Shown one piece after another: positions 19,936 to 29,545 of a DNA stretch of 64,000 nt. A program made the position numbers and the translations under genes. Position 1 is the stretch's first letter. Every line of letters begins with the position of its first letter. Origin of the DNA: Halomonas cerina (GTDB lineage Bacteria; Pseudomonadota; Gammaproteobacteria; Pseudomonadales; Halomonadaceae); contig NZ_JACHXP010000013.1 of assembly GCF_014192215.1 (NCBI RefSeq), forward strand, positions 54,835 through 118,834. Reading direction: 5' to 3'. The notes beneath the pieces were generated by a model. The model worked only from the letters and a program-made list of their open reading frames with translations, ran no database searches and was not told the origin of the DNA.

Positions 19936-21036
19936 TCAGCGCTGCGCCGTGTGCAGCGCATGGCGCGGGTTGTGCAGGCGATCGCCCACGGCCAGGGGAC
20001 GGGTGGCCTTCATCACCAGGGCATAGCTCATCTTCTCGTAGGGCCGGACGACCATGACCAGGCCGGCCTCCTCGCCCGGCAGCCGTAACCGCTCACCGGT
20101 GCGCGGTTCGTCGACCCACTCGCCACGTCGCTCGACGCTCAGCACATGGCCCGGGGCCAGGCCATCGCGGGTGCCCAGATCGATGGCCACCATCTGCAGA
20201 CGCCCGATGAAGCGCACGCCGCCGGGCACGGCCAGGATCTGCCCGGCGATCTCGCGCTCGGGCGGCCGCGGCAGGAAGTCCGTGGTCAGGGCACGGACCT
20301 CCAGCGGCAGGATGAGATCACCGCTGCGAACCTCCTGATGTGTGTCCGTGGCCTCCATGACCACGACTTCCTCCGCCTGGCGCAGGCGCCGCGCCTGGCC
20401 CACGCTCTCGAGCTCCAGGCCCAGCGACTCACCGCTGGCGGCGTCCCGGTAGCGTTGGCCGGGCCGATAGATGCCGAACCGGCCGCTGCCCTCGACCCGT
20501 CCCCGAGCGTAGAAGCGATCTCCGGTCCCGCTCAGGATCCGCCCGTCGCTGCCGGCCACGACATAGGCCAGAGCCTTTGGGTGCTCGACGATGCGATGGT
20601 CACGCAGGAAGTGACGCACCGTCGCCAGCGGAATGGGCTCGATGGCCTCGCGGTGCGGGAGGGTGCGCATCTCCGGCGATAGGTGGACCACCCGTCGGCC
20701 GCGCTCCACTTCCAGACAGGGCCGTCCATCGCAGTCACGCAGAGCGACGACATCCCCGGGATAGATCAGGTGAGGGTTGGCGATCTGGGGATTGGCCCGC
20801 CAGACCTCGGGCCACTGCCAGGGGTGACGCAGGAAGCGCCCCGCGATGTCCCACAGGGTATCGCCCCGGACCACGGTGTAGCGCGCCGGGGCATCCCCGC
20901 GCAGCCCCCGGTCCCAGGAGGGCACCTGAGCCTCTACCGTGGCGAGGGGGATCGCCACCAGCAGCACCATCAGCAGCCCCTCCATCAGCCTTGGCGCCGC
21001 GCGCCAGCGTCCTTCCGTACGTCTTGGCTCTCTCAT
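19936..21036 (-). CDS. LysM-domain periplasmic protein
   Basis: The 366-residue product has a basic start (REPRRTEGRWRAAPR), a hydrophobic helix and a likely signal cleavage after residues VEAQ near 35. A LysM peptidoglycan-binding domain follows (RYTVVRGDTLWDIAGRFLRHPWQWPEVWR, residues ~50-100). The rest is beta-rich without a motif that I can name. Genes of this type sit divergently from def in Pseudomonas and related genera. It is probably exported and peptidoglycan-associated; its function is unknown. An in-frame ATG 28 codons upstream is possible but spoils the signal peptide. Confidence 0.82.
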   Translation of the reverse strand: MREPRRTEGRWRAAPRLMEGLLMVLLVAIPLATVEAQVPSWDRGLRGDAPARYTVVRGDTLWDIAGRFLRHPWQWPEVWRANPQIANPHLIYPGDVVALRDCDGRPCLEVERGRRVVHLSPEMRTLPHREAIEPIPLATVRHFLRDHRIVEHPKALAYVVAGSDGRILSGTGDRFYARGRVEGSGRFGIYRPGQRYRDAASGESLGLELESVGQARRLRQAEEVVVMEATDTHQEVRSGDLILPLEVRALTTDFLPRPPEREIAGQILAVPGGVRFIGRLQMVAIDLGTRDGLAPGHVLSVERRGEWVDEPRTGERLRLPGEEAGLVMVVRPYEKMSYALVMKATRPLAVGDRLHNPRHALHTAQR

Positions 21037-21123
21037 CCCTGCGTCTCCGTGTGATGCCGGCCATGGCCCATGGAACCTCGGCATCGTGCCACAGTCTGAT
21101 GACCGTAACCCGATACTCATAGC

Positions 21124-21142
21124 CCGATACTATCGGTATGAT
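21124..21142 (+). promoter_or_regulatory. Palindrome and -10-like hexamer in the LysM/def divergent gap
   Basis: CCGATA-C-TATCGG (21124-21136) is a perfect inverted repeat, followed at once by TATGAT (21137-21142), a likely -10 for def. A direct repeat of CCCGATACT (21109-21117 and 21123-21131) overlaps it. The arrangement suggests an operator, but I cannot name the regulator. Confidence 0.35.
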
Positions 21143-21227
21143 ATGCGGTCCGCGGTTTCGTGACGACGTCCCGACCCCTAGAATAGGCATATCCCCCGAA
21201 TGACAGCTTAACGGTGGTTCCAACGCC

Positions 21228-21740
21228 ATGGCCAAGTTACCCATCCTCGAATTTCCCGATGAGCGACTGCGCAAGACGGCAGCGCCGGTCGACGCGGTCG
21301 ACGACGAGGTGCGTCGGCTGGTCGACGACATGCTCGAGACCATGTACGACGCCCGGGGCATCGGGCTGGCCGCCACCCAGGTCGACGTGCACCGTCGCGT
21401 GATCGTCATGGACGTCAGCGACGACCAGTCACGCCCCCTGGTGCTGATCAACCCCGAGTACACCCCCATCGGCGACGAGCGCGAGTCGATGCAGGAGGGT
21501 TGCCTATCGATCCCCGAGTACTACGCCGAGGTACCCCGTGCGCTCCGGGTACACCTCAAGGCCCTCGACCGCGACGGCCAGCCCTATGAGCTGGAAGCCG
21601 ACGGCCTGCTGGCCCACTGCATCCAGCACGAGCACGACCACCTGGAAGGCGTGCTGTTCGTCGATTACCTCTCCCCGCTCAAGCGTGATCGGGTGATGAA
21701 GAAGATGCAGAAGCGCCACAAGCAGATGCAGCCTGCCTGA
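21228..21740 (+). CDS. def: Peptide deformylase
   Basis: Def removes the formyl group from the initiator methionine of new proteins. The 170-residue enzyme has all three signature motifs: GIGLAATQ (residues 44-51), EGCLSIP with metal ligand Cys92, and QHEHDHLEG with ligands His134 and His138 and catalytic Glu135. Length and motifs match the iron-dependent type 1B enzymes of gammaproteobacteria. It is followed by a strong hairpin and then fmt, which adds the formyl group that Def removes. Confidence 0.97.
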   Translation: MAKLPILEFPDERLRKTAAPVDAVDDEVRRLVDDMLETMYDARGIGLAATQVDVHRRVIVMDVSDDQSRPLVLINPEYTPIGDERESMQEGCLSIPEYYAEVPRALRVHLKALDRDGQPYELEADGLLAHCIQHEHDHLEGVLFVDYLSPLKRDRVMKKMQKRHKQMQPA

Positions 21741-21761
21741 CCCCGCCAGGCGTCGCCATGT

Positions 21762-21797
21762 GACGAAGGCCGGTGTCCAGGGACACCGGCCTTCGTC
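21762..21797 (+). terminator. 17-bp perfect-stem hairpin after def
   Basis: GACGAAGGCCGGTGTCC pairs exactly with 21781-21797 around a two-base gap, 21 bases after the def stop. There is no U-tract behind it. It probably terminates or attenuates transcription between def and fmt, or protects the def mRNA end. Confidence 0.65.
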
Positions 21798-21854
21798 GTA
21801 GGGCGCCGGCTCCGTTATCATGAGAGGGCATCCCTATCGGCAAGGCCCTCAACC

Positions 21855-22844
21855 ATGTCCCGACCCCTGCGCGTCATCTTCGCCGGCACGCCCGACTTCG
21901 CCGCCGAGAGCCTGGCGGCGCTGCTGGCGAGCCAGCACTCCCTCGCCGCCGTCTACACCCAGCCCGACCGGCCCGCCGGTCGCGGTCGCCGGCTGACCCC
22001 GAGTCCCGTCAAGGCGCTGGCCCTCGAACACGACCTGCCGGTCTTCCAGCCTGAGAGCCTCAAGTCGCCCGACGTTCAGGCCGAGCTGGCCGCCCACCAG
22101 GCCGACCTCATGGTGGTCGTGGCTTACGGGCTGATCCTGCCCCGGGCGATCCTCGATATCCCGCGCTTGGGCTGTTTCAACGTGCATGCCTCGCTGTTGC
22201 CCCGCTGGCGGGGTGCCGCCCCCATCCAGCGGGCCATCGAGGCCGGCGACACCGAGAGCGGCGTCACCATCATGCAGATGGACGAGGGTCTCGACACCGG
22301 TGACATGCTGCTGGTGAAGCGCACCCCGATCACGCCCACCACCACCGGTGGCGAGCTCCATGACACCCTGGCCGAGCTCGGCGGCCGGGCCCTCGTCGAG
22401 GCACTGGATGTCCTCTCCAGGGGGGACCTATCGGCGACCCCCCAGCCCACGCAAGGCGTCACCTATGCCGCCAAGCTCTCCAAGGCCGAGGCCGAGCTGG
22501 ACTTCCGCCAACCCGCCGCCCAGCTGGCCGCCCGCATCCGTGCCTTCAATCCCTGGCCGGTGGCCTGGTGCACCCTGGGCGAGGACCGCCTACGCCTGCT
22601 GATGGCCGAGGCCGACACCCTGGCCCCTGGTGAGTCGCCTGCAGCCTCCGGTACCCTCCTGGCCCCCGATGCCGAAGCCTTGCGCATTACCTGTGGCGCC
22701 TTGGGTGACGAGGTATTGCGCGTGACCCGCGCCCAGTTACCCGGTGGCAAGGCCTTGGACGTGCGCGAGCTGCTCAAGGCCCGGGCGGAGCGTCTGGCCC
22801 CCGGCACCCGCCTGGGCCACCCCGAGCAGGAGATCACGTCATGA
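21855..22844 (+). CDS. fmt: Methionyl-tRNA formyltransferase
   Basis: Fmt formylates initiator Met-tRNA using 10-formyltetrahydrofolate. The 329-residue protein has an N-terminal Rossmann-like domain with the [12 protein letters not shown] start. The catalytic block [21 protein letters not shown] follows, then [11 protein letters not shown] with the catalytic aspartate. The C-terminal OB-fold domain begins near residue 207. It overlaps rsmB by four bases (ATGA), as in most gammaproteobacteria. Confidence 0.96.
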   Translation: MSRPLRVIFAGTPDFAAESLAALLASQHSLAAVYTQPDRPAGRGRRLTPSPVKALALEHDLPVFQPESLKSPDVQAELAAHQADLMVVVAYGLILPRAILDIPRLGCFNVHASLLPRWRGAAPIQRAIEAGDTESGVTIMQMDEGLDTGDMLLVKRTPITPTTTGGELHDTLAELGGRALVEALDVLSRGDLSATPQPTQGVTYAAKLSKAEAELDFRQPAAQLAARIRAFNPWPVAWCTLGEDRLRLLMAEADTLAPGESPAASGTLLAPDAEALRITCGALGDEVLRVTRAQLPGGKALDVRELLKARAERLAPGTRLGHPEQEITS

Positions 22845-24199
22845 GCGAACCGACCGGCACCCAGCGCCGTGGACAGGACAATCGTGGGCAGGACAACGGC
22901 CTGGCCGTGCGTGCCGCCGCGGCGCGTGCCCTGGCGCCGGTGATCACCGGCAAGGGCTCACTCACCGGCCTGGACGACCATCAGGTCGTGGCTCGGGACC
23001 GCGCCCTGTTCAAGGCGTTGTGCTACGGCACCTGTCGGACGCTGTGTCGCCTCGAGGCGCTGGCCGGCAAGCTGCTGGAGAAGCCCTTCAAGGCCCGGGA
23101 CGCCGACCTTCAAGCGCTGCTGCTGGTCGGCATCTACCAGCTGCTCTACCTGCGCATCCCGCCCCATGCCGCGGTGGGCGAAACCGCCGGCGCCGCCCGC
23201 CTGCTGGGCAAGGCCTGGGCCACCCGAGTGCTCAACGGCTGCCTGCGTCGCCTGCAGCGTGACGCCCTGGCGCTGCAGGCCGAGGTCGACCGCGACCCGG
23301 CGGTGGCCCTGCTGCATCCCAAGTGGTGGCTCAAGGCCCTGCGGCGGGCCTGGCCGGACGACTGGCGCGCCATCTGCGAGGCCAACAACATCCCCGGTCC
23401 CATGACGCTGCGGGTCAATCGTCGGCATGGCGATCGCGAGCAGTACCTGGAGCGCCTCGCCGGCGCCGGCATCCCGGGCAGGCTCTGCCTGCATGCCCCC
23501 GATGGGGTGACCCTGGACACGCCCCGGGATGTCGAGACCCTGCCCGGCTTCGCCGAGGGCCACGCCAGCGTGCAGGACGAGGCGGCCCAGCTCGCCGCGG
23601 TGCTGCTCGGGCCGGTGATCGCCCCCCGTCCCGGCGCCCGGGTACTGGATGCCTGCTGTGCCCCGGGAGGCAAGACCGCCCACCTGCTGGAGCTATTCGA
23701 CATCGACCTGCAGGCCATCGACAGCGATGCCGCCCGCCTGGCGCGGGTCGAGGATGCCCTCGAGCGTCTCGGCCTGAAGGCCACCCTGACCCAGGGTGAT
23801 GCCACCACCCAGGACTGGTGGGATGGCACCGCCTTCGATGCGATCCTGCTCGATGCCCCCTGCTCGGGAAGCGGCGTGATCCGGCGCCACCCGGACATCA
23901 AGCGCCTGCGCCGTCCTTCCGACATCACGGCGCTGGCCGAGCTGCAGGCACGCCTGCTCGACAACCTCTGGGCCCTGCTTCACACCGGGGGCACCCTGCT
24001 CTACGCTACCTGCTCGGTACTCCCCGAGGAGAACGCCGACCAGATCGCCGCCTTCCTCGAGCGCACTTCCGACGCCGAGGTGACCACGCCCCGGGAGCTG
24101 GCCTGGGGACGGCCCAGCGGCGCCGGTCGACAGCTGCTGCCCCAACCCGAGCATCACGATGGCTTCTTCTATGCCAGACTGAGGAAGCGTCCCGCCTGA
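22841..24199 (+). CDS. rsmB: 16S rRNA (cytosine-967-C5)-methyltransferase RsmB (Sun)
   Basis: RsmB methylates C967 of 16S rRNA. The 452-residue protein has an N-terminal NusB-like RNA-binding domain (residues ~25-165) and a class I methyltransferase domain. The SAM-binding [18 protein letters not shown] is present, together with the two catalytic cysteines in [17 protein letters not shown] and [11 protein letters not shown]. In Halomonas and E. coli this gene lies directly before trkA; here a dodecin gene is inserted between them. Confidence 0.95.
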   Translation: MSEPTGTQRRGQDNRGQDNGLAVRAAAARALAPVITGKGSLTGLDDHQVVARDRALFKALCYGTCRTLCRLEALAGKLLEKPFKARDADLQALLLVGIYQLLYLRIPPHAAVGETAGAARLLGKAWATRVLNGCLRRLQRDALALQAEVDRDPAVALLHPKWWLKALRRAWPDDWRAICEANNIPGPMTLRVNRRHGDREQYLERLAGAGIPGRLCLHAPDGVTLDTPRDVETLPGFAEGHASVQDEAAQLAAVLLGPVIAPRPGARVLDACCAPGGKTAHLLELFDIDLQAIDSDAARLARVEDALERLGLKATLTQGDATTQDWWDGTAFDAILLDAPCSGSGVIRRHPDIKRLRRPSDITALAELQARLLDNLWALLHTGGTLLYATCSVLPEENADQIAAFLERTSDAEVTTPRELAWGRPSGAGRQLLPQPEHHDGFFYARLRKRPA

Positions 24200-24238
24200 G
24201 GACGTAATCCACCCATGTCTTCGCAAAAGGATGTCAGC

Positions 24239-24442
24239 ATGAGCCACTGCTACAAGCATATCGAACTGACCGGCACCTCCGAGAAGGGGATCGAGGATGC
24301 CATCCAGACTGCCCTGACCAAGGCCTCCGAGAGCCTGCACGGCATGCGCTGGTTCGAGGTGACCGACACCCGGGGCCATATCGAGCACGGCCGAGTGGCC
24401 CACTGGCAGGTGACCCTCAAGGTCGGCTTCACCCTCGACTGA
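24239..24442 (+). CDS. Dodecin family flavin-binding protein
   Basis: Dodecins are small proteins that assemble into 12-mers, store or buffer flavins, and in some halophiles bind riboflavin. The 67-residue product starts [21 protein letters not shown] and contains [17 protein letters not shown], matching the single-helix, three-strand dodecin fold and its flavin-stacking Trp. The ATG at 24239 follows AAAAGGA; an in-frame ATG at 24215 has no such site. It separates rsmB and trkA, which are adjacent in many relatives. Confidence 0.88.
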   Translation: MSHCYKHIELTGTSEKGIEDAIQTALTKASESLHGMRWFEVTDTRGHIEHGRVAHWQVTLKVGFTLD

Positions 24443-24496
24443 GTCGACCGGCTGTTCTTCCCTCGGCGGCTGGTTTAAGCTGCCTTTCTGCATGTT

Positions 24497-24558
24497 GCGG
24501 CGCACAAGTGGCGCCGCTCACTATATCTGCGGACGACGACCTGCGGACGACGACTAGC
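24497..24558. repeat. Hairpin and 14-bp direct repeat upstream of trkA
   Basis: GCGGCGC/GCGCCGC with a 7-base loop (24497-24517) is followed by CTGCGGACGACGAC repeated exactly at 24531-24544 and 24545-24558, ending at the trkA start codon. The duplication leaves trkA without an obvious ribosome-binding site. It may be a recent tandem duplication or a translation-control element. Confidence 0.5.
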
Positions 24559-24559
24559 G

Positions 24560-25933
24560 ATGAAGATCATCATTCTTGGCGCCGGCCAGGTCGGCGGCAC
24601 CCTGGCCGAGCACCTGGCCCGTGAAGAGAACGACATCACGGTGGTGGACATTGACGGCGAGCGCCTGCGCGAGCTGCACACCCGGCTGGATATCCGTACC
24701 GTGACCGGGGCGGGCTCCTACCCCATGGTGCTGCGCCAGGCCGGCGGCGAGGATGCCGACATGCTGATCGCGGTGACCAATTCCGACGAGGTCAACATGA
24801 TCGCCTGTCAGGTGGCCCACACGCTGTTCCGCACGCCGACCAAGATCGCCCGGGTGCGCGCCACCGCCTACCTGACCCGCAAGGGGCTGTTCGCCCATGA
24901 CGCAGTGCCCATCGACGTGCTGATCAGCCCCGAGCAGGTGGTCACCGATCATATCCGTCGGCTGATCGAGCATCCCGGCGCCCTGCAGGTCCTGGAGTTC
25001 GCCGGAGGCCTGGTTCAGCTGGTGGCGGTCAAGGCCTTCTATGGCGGCCCGCTGGTCGGCCAGGAACTGGGCTTCCTGCGCCGCCACATGCCCAGCGTGG
25101 ATACCCGCGTCGCGGCCATCTACCGCCGCAACCGGCCGATCATCCCCCGCGGCGACACCGTGATCGAGGCCGACGACGAGGTGTTCTTCATCGCCGCCCG
25201 CCGCGATATCCGCGCGGTGATGAGCGAACTCAGGCGCCTGGAACGTGACTTCCGCCGGGTGATGATCGCCGGCGGCGGCAACATCGGCGAGCGTCTGGCC
25301 GAGCACCTGGAGCACAGCCACCAGGTCAAGATCATCGAGCACAGCCTCGAGCGTTGCACCCTGCTTTCGGAGCGGCTCGACCGCACCGTGGTGCTGCATG
25401 GCAGCGCCACCAGCAAGCGCCTGCTGGAGGAGGAGAACATCGAGGACTGCGACATCTTCTGTGCCCTGACCAACGACGACGAGGTCAACATCATGTCGTC
25501 GATGCTGGCCAAGCGCATGGGCGCCAAGAAGGTGCTGACGCTGATCAACAATGCCGCCTATGTGGATCTCGTCCAGGGGGGCGAGATCGACATCGCCATC
25601 TCCCCCCAACAGGCCACCATCGGTGGCCTGCTCACCCATGTGCGACGCGGTGACATCGTCAACGTGTACTCGCTGCGCCGCGGGGCGGCGGAAGCCATCG
25701 AGGCCATCGCCCACGGTGACCTCCACTCCTCCCGGGTGGTCGGGCGCACCATCGGCGAGATCGACCTGCCCAGCGGCACCACCATCGGGGCCATCGTGCG
25801 CGGCAAGGAGGTGCTGATCGCTCACGACGACGTGATGGTGGAGTCGGGGGATCACGTCATCCTCTTCGTGATCGACAAGCGTCGCCTGCGCGATGTGGAA
25901 CGGCTCTTCCAGGTCGGTCTGACCTTCTTCTGA
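24560..25933 (+). CDS. trkA: Trk potassium uptake NAD(H)-binding subunit TrkA
   Basis: TrkA is the cytosolic gating subunit that binds nucleotides and controls TrkH-type potassium channels. The 457-residue protein has two tandem RCK modules. Each begins with a Rossmann glycine motif ([17 protein letters not shown] at residue 3 and [17 protein letters not shown] near 234) and is followed by a TrkA-C domain. Length and duplication match the full-size E. coli and Halomonas elongata TrkA. It is followed by trkH, forming a trkAH unit as described for Halomonas. In salt-adapted cells potassium uptake is the first response to osmotic shock. Confidence 0.96.
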   Translation: MKIIILGAGQVGGTLAEHLAREENDITVVDIDGERLRELHTRLDIRTVTGAGSYPMVLRQAGGEDADMLIAVTNSDEVNMIACQVAHTLFRTPTKIARVRATAYLTRKGLFAHDAVPIDVLISPEQVVTDHIRRLIEHPGALQVLEFAGGLVQLVAVKAFYGGPLVGQELGFLRRHMPSVDTRVAAIYRRNRPIIPRGDTVIEADDEVFFIAARRDIRAVMSELRRLERDFRRVMIAGGGNIGERLAEHLEHSHQVKIIEHSLERCTLLSERLDRTVVLHGSATSKRLLEEENIEDCDIFCALTNDDEVNIMSSMLAKRMGAKKVLTLINNAAYVDLVQGGEIDIAISPQQATIGGLLTHVRRGDIVNVYSLRRGAAEAIEAIAHGDLHSSRVVGRTIGEIDLPSGTTIGAIVRGKEVLIAHDDVMVESGDHVILFVIDKRRLRDVERLFQVGLTFF

Positions 25934-25979
25934 TGGCCCGTCGATCTCCGCCGCTCCGCCCGAGGAGGAACGCCCCCCG

Positions 25980-27428
25980 ATGAGCCTGCGCATGATCCAG
26001 CGCATCCTGGGCCTGCTGCTGATGATGTTCAGCCTGACCATGGTGCCGCCGATTTTGATCTCGCTGCTGTTCGCCGACGGCATGTGGGATGCTTTCGTGA
26101 TCGCCCTGCTGATCACGGTGGTGACCGGCGCACTGCTGTATCTGCCCAACCGCCATGCCCGCAAGGAGCTGCGCACCCGTGATGGCTTTCTGATCGCGGC
26201 GATGTTCTGGAGCGTACTGGGGCTGTTCGGCTCGCTGCCGCTGATGCTCACCGGCGCCTCGGCCCTCTCGCTCACCGATGCGGTGTTCGAGTCCTTCTCG
26301 GGGCTCACCACCACCGGCGCCACGGTCATCACCGGCATCGACTTCCTGCCCAAGGCGATCCTCTACTATCGCCAGCAGCTGCAATGGCTCGGTGGCATGG
26401 GGATCGTGGTGCTGGCGGTGGCGATCCTGCCGACCCTGGGGGTCGGCGGCATGGCCCTCTACCGCACCGAGATCCCGGGTCCCCTCAAGGATTCCAAGCT
26501 CACCCCCCGCATCACCGAGACGGCCAAGGCCCTGTGGTATATCTACGCTACCCTGACCATCACTTGCATGCTGGCCTACATGGCCGCCGGCATGGACTGG
26601 TTCGATGCCTTGGGTCACAGCTTCTCCACCGTGGCCATCGGCGGCTTCTCCACCCATGATGCCAGCATCGGCCATTTCGACAGTGCCGCCATCGAGCTGA
26701 TCTGCGTGAGCTTCCTGCTGGTCTCCGCCTTCAGCTTCAGCCTGCACTTCATCGCCTGGCGCCAGCGCAGCGTGTTGCATTACTTCCAGGACCCGGAAGC
26801 GCGCTTCCTGATGCTGTTTTTGACCGGCCTGGTGGTGATCACCACGATCTCGCTGTGGCTCACCGATGTCTACGAGACCTCCCGCGGTCTGCGTCATGCG
26901 CTGTTCGAGGTCGTCTCGGTGGCCACCACCGCCGGCTTCGCGGTGGCCGACTTCTCCATCTGGCCTGGCGCCCTGCCCTTCCTGCTGTTCGTGACGGCCT
27001 TCGTGGGCGGCTGCTCCGGTTCCACCGGCGGCGGCATGAAGGTGATCCGCATCATTCTGATCCTCAAGCAGGGCATGCGCGAGGTGATGCGCCTGATCCA
27101 TCCCAATGCGGTGATCACGGTGAAGATCGGCAGGGTCAGCGTGCCGGACGGCATCGCCCAGGCGGTATGGGGCTTCTTCTCCGTCTATGTGCTGCTGTTC
27201 TTCCTCATGCTGGTCGGCGTGATGGCTACCGGGGTGGACCAGGTGACCGCCTGGTCGACGGTCGGCTCGGCGCTCAACAACCTCGGCCCGGCCCTGGGCG
27301 AGGCCAGCGCCCACTACGGCGACCTGCCGATGCTGGCCAAGTGGATCCTGGTAGTCGCCATGCTGCTTGGCCGCCTGGAGATCTTCACCGTGCTGGTGCT
27401 GTTTACCCCGGCCTTCTGGCGCAAGTAG
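25980..27428 (+). CDS. trkH: Trk potassium uptake membrane subunit TrkH
   Basis: TrkH is the potassium-translocating channel subunit. The 482-residue protein has about ten membrane segments arranged as four M1-P-M2 repeats. The selectivity-filter regions include FSGLTTTGATVI, FSTVAIGGFST, SVATTAGFAV and ALNNLGPALGE. The conserved GCSGSTGGGMKVIRI lies before the third intracellular loop. A ribosome site (GAGGA) precedes the ATG. H. elongata also has a close paralogue, TrkI; the place behind trkA argues for TrkH. Confidence 0.95.
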   Translation: MSLRMIQRILGLLLMMFSLTMVPPILISLLFADGMWDAFVIALLITVVTGALLYLPNRHARKELRTRDGFLIAAMFWSVLGLFGSLPLMLTGASALSLTDAVFESFSGLTTTGATVITGIDFLPKAILYYRQQLQWLGGMGIVVLAVAILPTLGVGGMALYRTEIPGPLKDSKLTPRITETAKALWYIYATLTITCMLAYMAAGMDWFDALGHSFSTVAIGGFSTHDASIGHFDSAAIELICVSFLLVSAFSFSLHFIAWRQRSVLHYFQDPEARFLMLFLTGLVVITTISLWLTDVYETSRGLRHALFEVVSVATTAGFAVADFSIWPGALPFLLFVTAFVGGCSGSTGGGMKVIRIILILKQGMREVMRLIHPNAVITVKIGRVSVPDGIAQAVWGFFSVYVLLFFLMLVGVMATGVDQVTAWSTVGSALNNLGPALGEASAHYGDLPMLAKWILVVAMLLGRLEIFTVLVLFTPAFWRK

Positions 27429-27516
27429 CAAACCCCATGCAAGCCGGCGCGGCGAGTTTGGCCTGTCTCGATGCTTCGTGGATAATCGAGCCTTCATCCC
27501 ACAGACCCGAGCGTCC

Positions 27517-28758
27517 ATGACCGACTCCCAGGACACCGTGACCGCCCCCTGCCAGGGCGCGACCGCCCCCGGCGGGCCGCGCCGCACCCTCCAGGTAGGC
27601 GAGACCCGCTACACCCTGCTGGGCACCGCCCATGTCTCCGCCGAGAGCGCCGAGGAGGTTCGCGACCTGATCCGCTCCGGCGCGTTCGACGCCGTGGCCA
27701 TCGAGCTGTGCGATACCCGTCACAGCAGCCTGACCAACCCCGATGCCCTGGGCGAACAGGATCTGTTCCAGATCTTCCGCCAGGGCAAGGCCGGCGTCGT
27801 CGCCGCCAGCCTGGCGCTGGGCGCCTTCCAGCAGCGCCTCGCCGAACAGTCCGGCATCGAGCCCGGTGCCGAGATGCGCGCCGCCCTGGAGGAGAGCCGG
27901 GACCGGGGACTGCCTCTGGAACTGGTCGACCGTGACGTCGGGGTGACCCTTCGGCGCATCTACCATCGGGTGCCCTGGTGGCAGCGCCTCTCGCTGTTCT
28001 CGGGCCTGCTCGGCAGCGTCCTCTCCCGCCAGCAGGTCTCGCCCGAGGAGGTCGAGCGGCTCAAGGAGGGCGACGTGCTGGAATCCGCCTTCAGCGAGTT
28101 CGCCGCTCAGTCCGAGTCCCTCTTCACGCCGTTGATCAGTGAACGCGACCGTTACATGGCCCTGCGCCTGGCCGAGACCTGCCCGCCGGGCCGCTACCGT
28201 CACGTGCTGGTCGTAATCGGCGCCGGGCACCTAAAGGGCATGGCCGGCCATCTCGAGACGCCGCTGCCGGCGGACCCCGTCCCGGAGCGCGAGTCGCTGG
28301 AGGCCACCCCGCCGCCCTCGCGACTGTGGAAGGCCTTGCCCTGGACCATCACGGCGCTGGTGCTCACCGGTTTCGCCATCGGCTTCTCGCGCAACACCGA
28401 GTTGGGCTGGCAGCTGGTCGGGGAGTGGTTCCTGATCAATGGTGTGCTGTCGGGGGCCGCCACCCTGGTGGCCCTGGCCCATCCGCTGACCGTCGCCGCC
28501 ACCTTCGTCGCCGCGCCGCTGACCTCGCTCAACCCCACCATCGGCGCCGGCTTCGTGGCCGCCGGGGTGGAGCTGTGGATGCGCAAGCCCAAGGTGCGGG
28601 ACTTCTCGACCCTGCGCCACGACGTCACCGAGTGGAAGGGCTGGTGGCGCAACCGGGTCTCGCGCACCCTGCTGGTGTTCCTCACCGCCACCCTGGGCTC
28701 CGCCGCCGGCACCTGGATCGCCGGCTTCCGCATCGCCGGCACACTGCTCGGCGGCTGA
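27517..28758 (+). CDS. TraB/PrgY-family membrane protein
   Basis: The 413-residue product has an N-terminal TraB domain starting at about residue 25 (RRTLQVGETRYTLLGTAHVSAES). That domain contains the conserved VAIELCDTRHSSL and, later, HVLVVIGAGHLKGM, a Tiki/PrgY-type fold with metal-binding histidines. Three or four membrane helices fill the last third. Family members have been linked to shutdown of peptide pheromones in enterococci, but the bacterial role in general is unclear. It lies between trkH and ktrA on the same strand. The start is chosen by domain position; the ribosome site is weak. Confidence 0.85.
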   Translation: MTDSQDTVTAPCQGATAPGGPRRTLQVGETRYTLLGTAHVSAESAEEVRDLIRSGAFDAVAIELCDTRHSSLTNPDALGEQDLFQIFRQGKAGVVAASLALGAFQQRLAEQSGIEPGAEMRAALEESRDRGLPLELVDRDVGVTLRRIYHRVPWWQRLSLFSGLLGSVLSRQQVSPEEVERLKEGDVLESAFSEFAAQSESLFTPLISERDRYMALRLAETCPPGRYRHVLVVIGAGHLKGMAGHLETPLPADPVPERESLEATPPPSRLWKALPWTITALVLTGFAIGFSRNTELGWQLVGEWFLINGVLSGAATLVALAHPLTVAATFVAAPLTSLNPTIGAGFVAAGVELWMRKPKVRDFSTLRHDVTEWKGWWRNRVSRTLLVFLTATLGSAAGTWIAGFRIAGTLLGG

Positions 28759-28843
28759 GCCCGGGACACGCCTCGCCGGGCGGGGTGCCAGACTGGGAGG
28801 AAAGGGGCATGCAGATGCGCACCATCCGCACAAGGGGGCAACG

Positions 28844-29500
28844 ATGTCACGCCAGTTCGCGATTCTCGGCTTGGGCTTCTTCGGCATCACGGTGGCGCAG
28901 GAGCTACACCGCCAGCATGACGAGGTGCTGGGGGTCGACCGGGACGAGTCCCGTGTCGATAACTACGCGGACCTGTTCAGCCATGCCATCGTCGGCGACA
29001 TCACCGATGAACAGGTCATCGGTCAGCTCTCCCTGAGCGAATACGACGCGGTGGTCATCGACACCGACGACAACCTGGAAGCCAGCATGATCTGCACCCT
29101 GCTCGTGCGCGAACACCAGGCCCAGCAGGTCTGGGTCAAGGCGCATTCCGACACGCACTACCGCCTGCTCAAGCGCCTCGGGGCCGACCACGTCGTCTAC
29201 CCGGAGTATGACATCGGCGTACGGGTCGGAGAGAGCCTCCATTATCATGCCCTGGTCGACTTCATCGACCTGGGCAACCGGCAGTTCGTGGTCGAGCTCC
29301 AGACCACCGAGCAACTCGAGACCTCCTTCCCCACGGTGGGCGACCTGAACCGGCACAACAAGAGTCTCTCGGTCATCGCCATCAAGCGGGGCAATGAGCT
29401 GATCCGCACACCGGGAAACGATATTACCCTGAAGCCGCAGGACAGCCTGGTGCTGTTGGGCGAACTGGAGGAACTGCGGCGCCTGGGCCGGCACCTCTAA
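28844..29500 (+). CDS. ktrA: Potassium uptake regulatory subunit KtrA
   Basis: KtrA is a single-module RCK protein that forms an octameric ring under the KtrB dimer. The 218-residue product has a Rossmann start (FAILGLGFFGITVAQEL), acidic strand ends (VLGVDRDE) and a C-terminal RCK-C domain ending LVLLGELEELRRL. It has about half the length of TrkA, as expected for KtrA. With ktrB 45 bases downstream it forms a second potassium system right beside trkAH. Ktr systems are usually sodium-dependent, which would suit a halophile. Confidence 0.92.
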   Translation: MSRQFAILGLGFFGITVAQELHRQHDEVLGVDRDESRVDNYADLFSHAIVGDITDEQVIGQLSLSEYDAVVIDTDDNLEASMICTLLVREHQAQQVWVKAHSDTHYRLLKRLGADHVVYPEYDIGVRVGESLHYHALVDFIDLGNRQFVVELQTTEQLETSFPTVGDLNRHNKSLSVIAIKRGNELIRTPGNDITLKPQDSLVLLGELEELRRLGRHL

Positions 29501-29545
29501 CCCGGAATATATCTCGATAGTCACGCGACGCGGGGGAGCGGGAGC

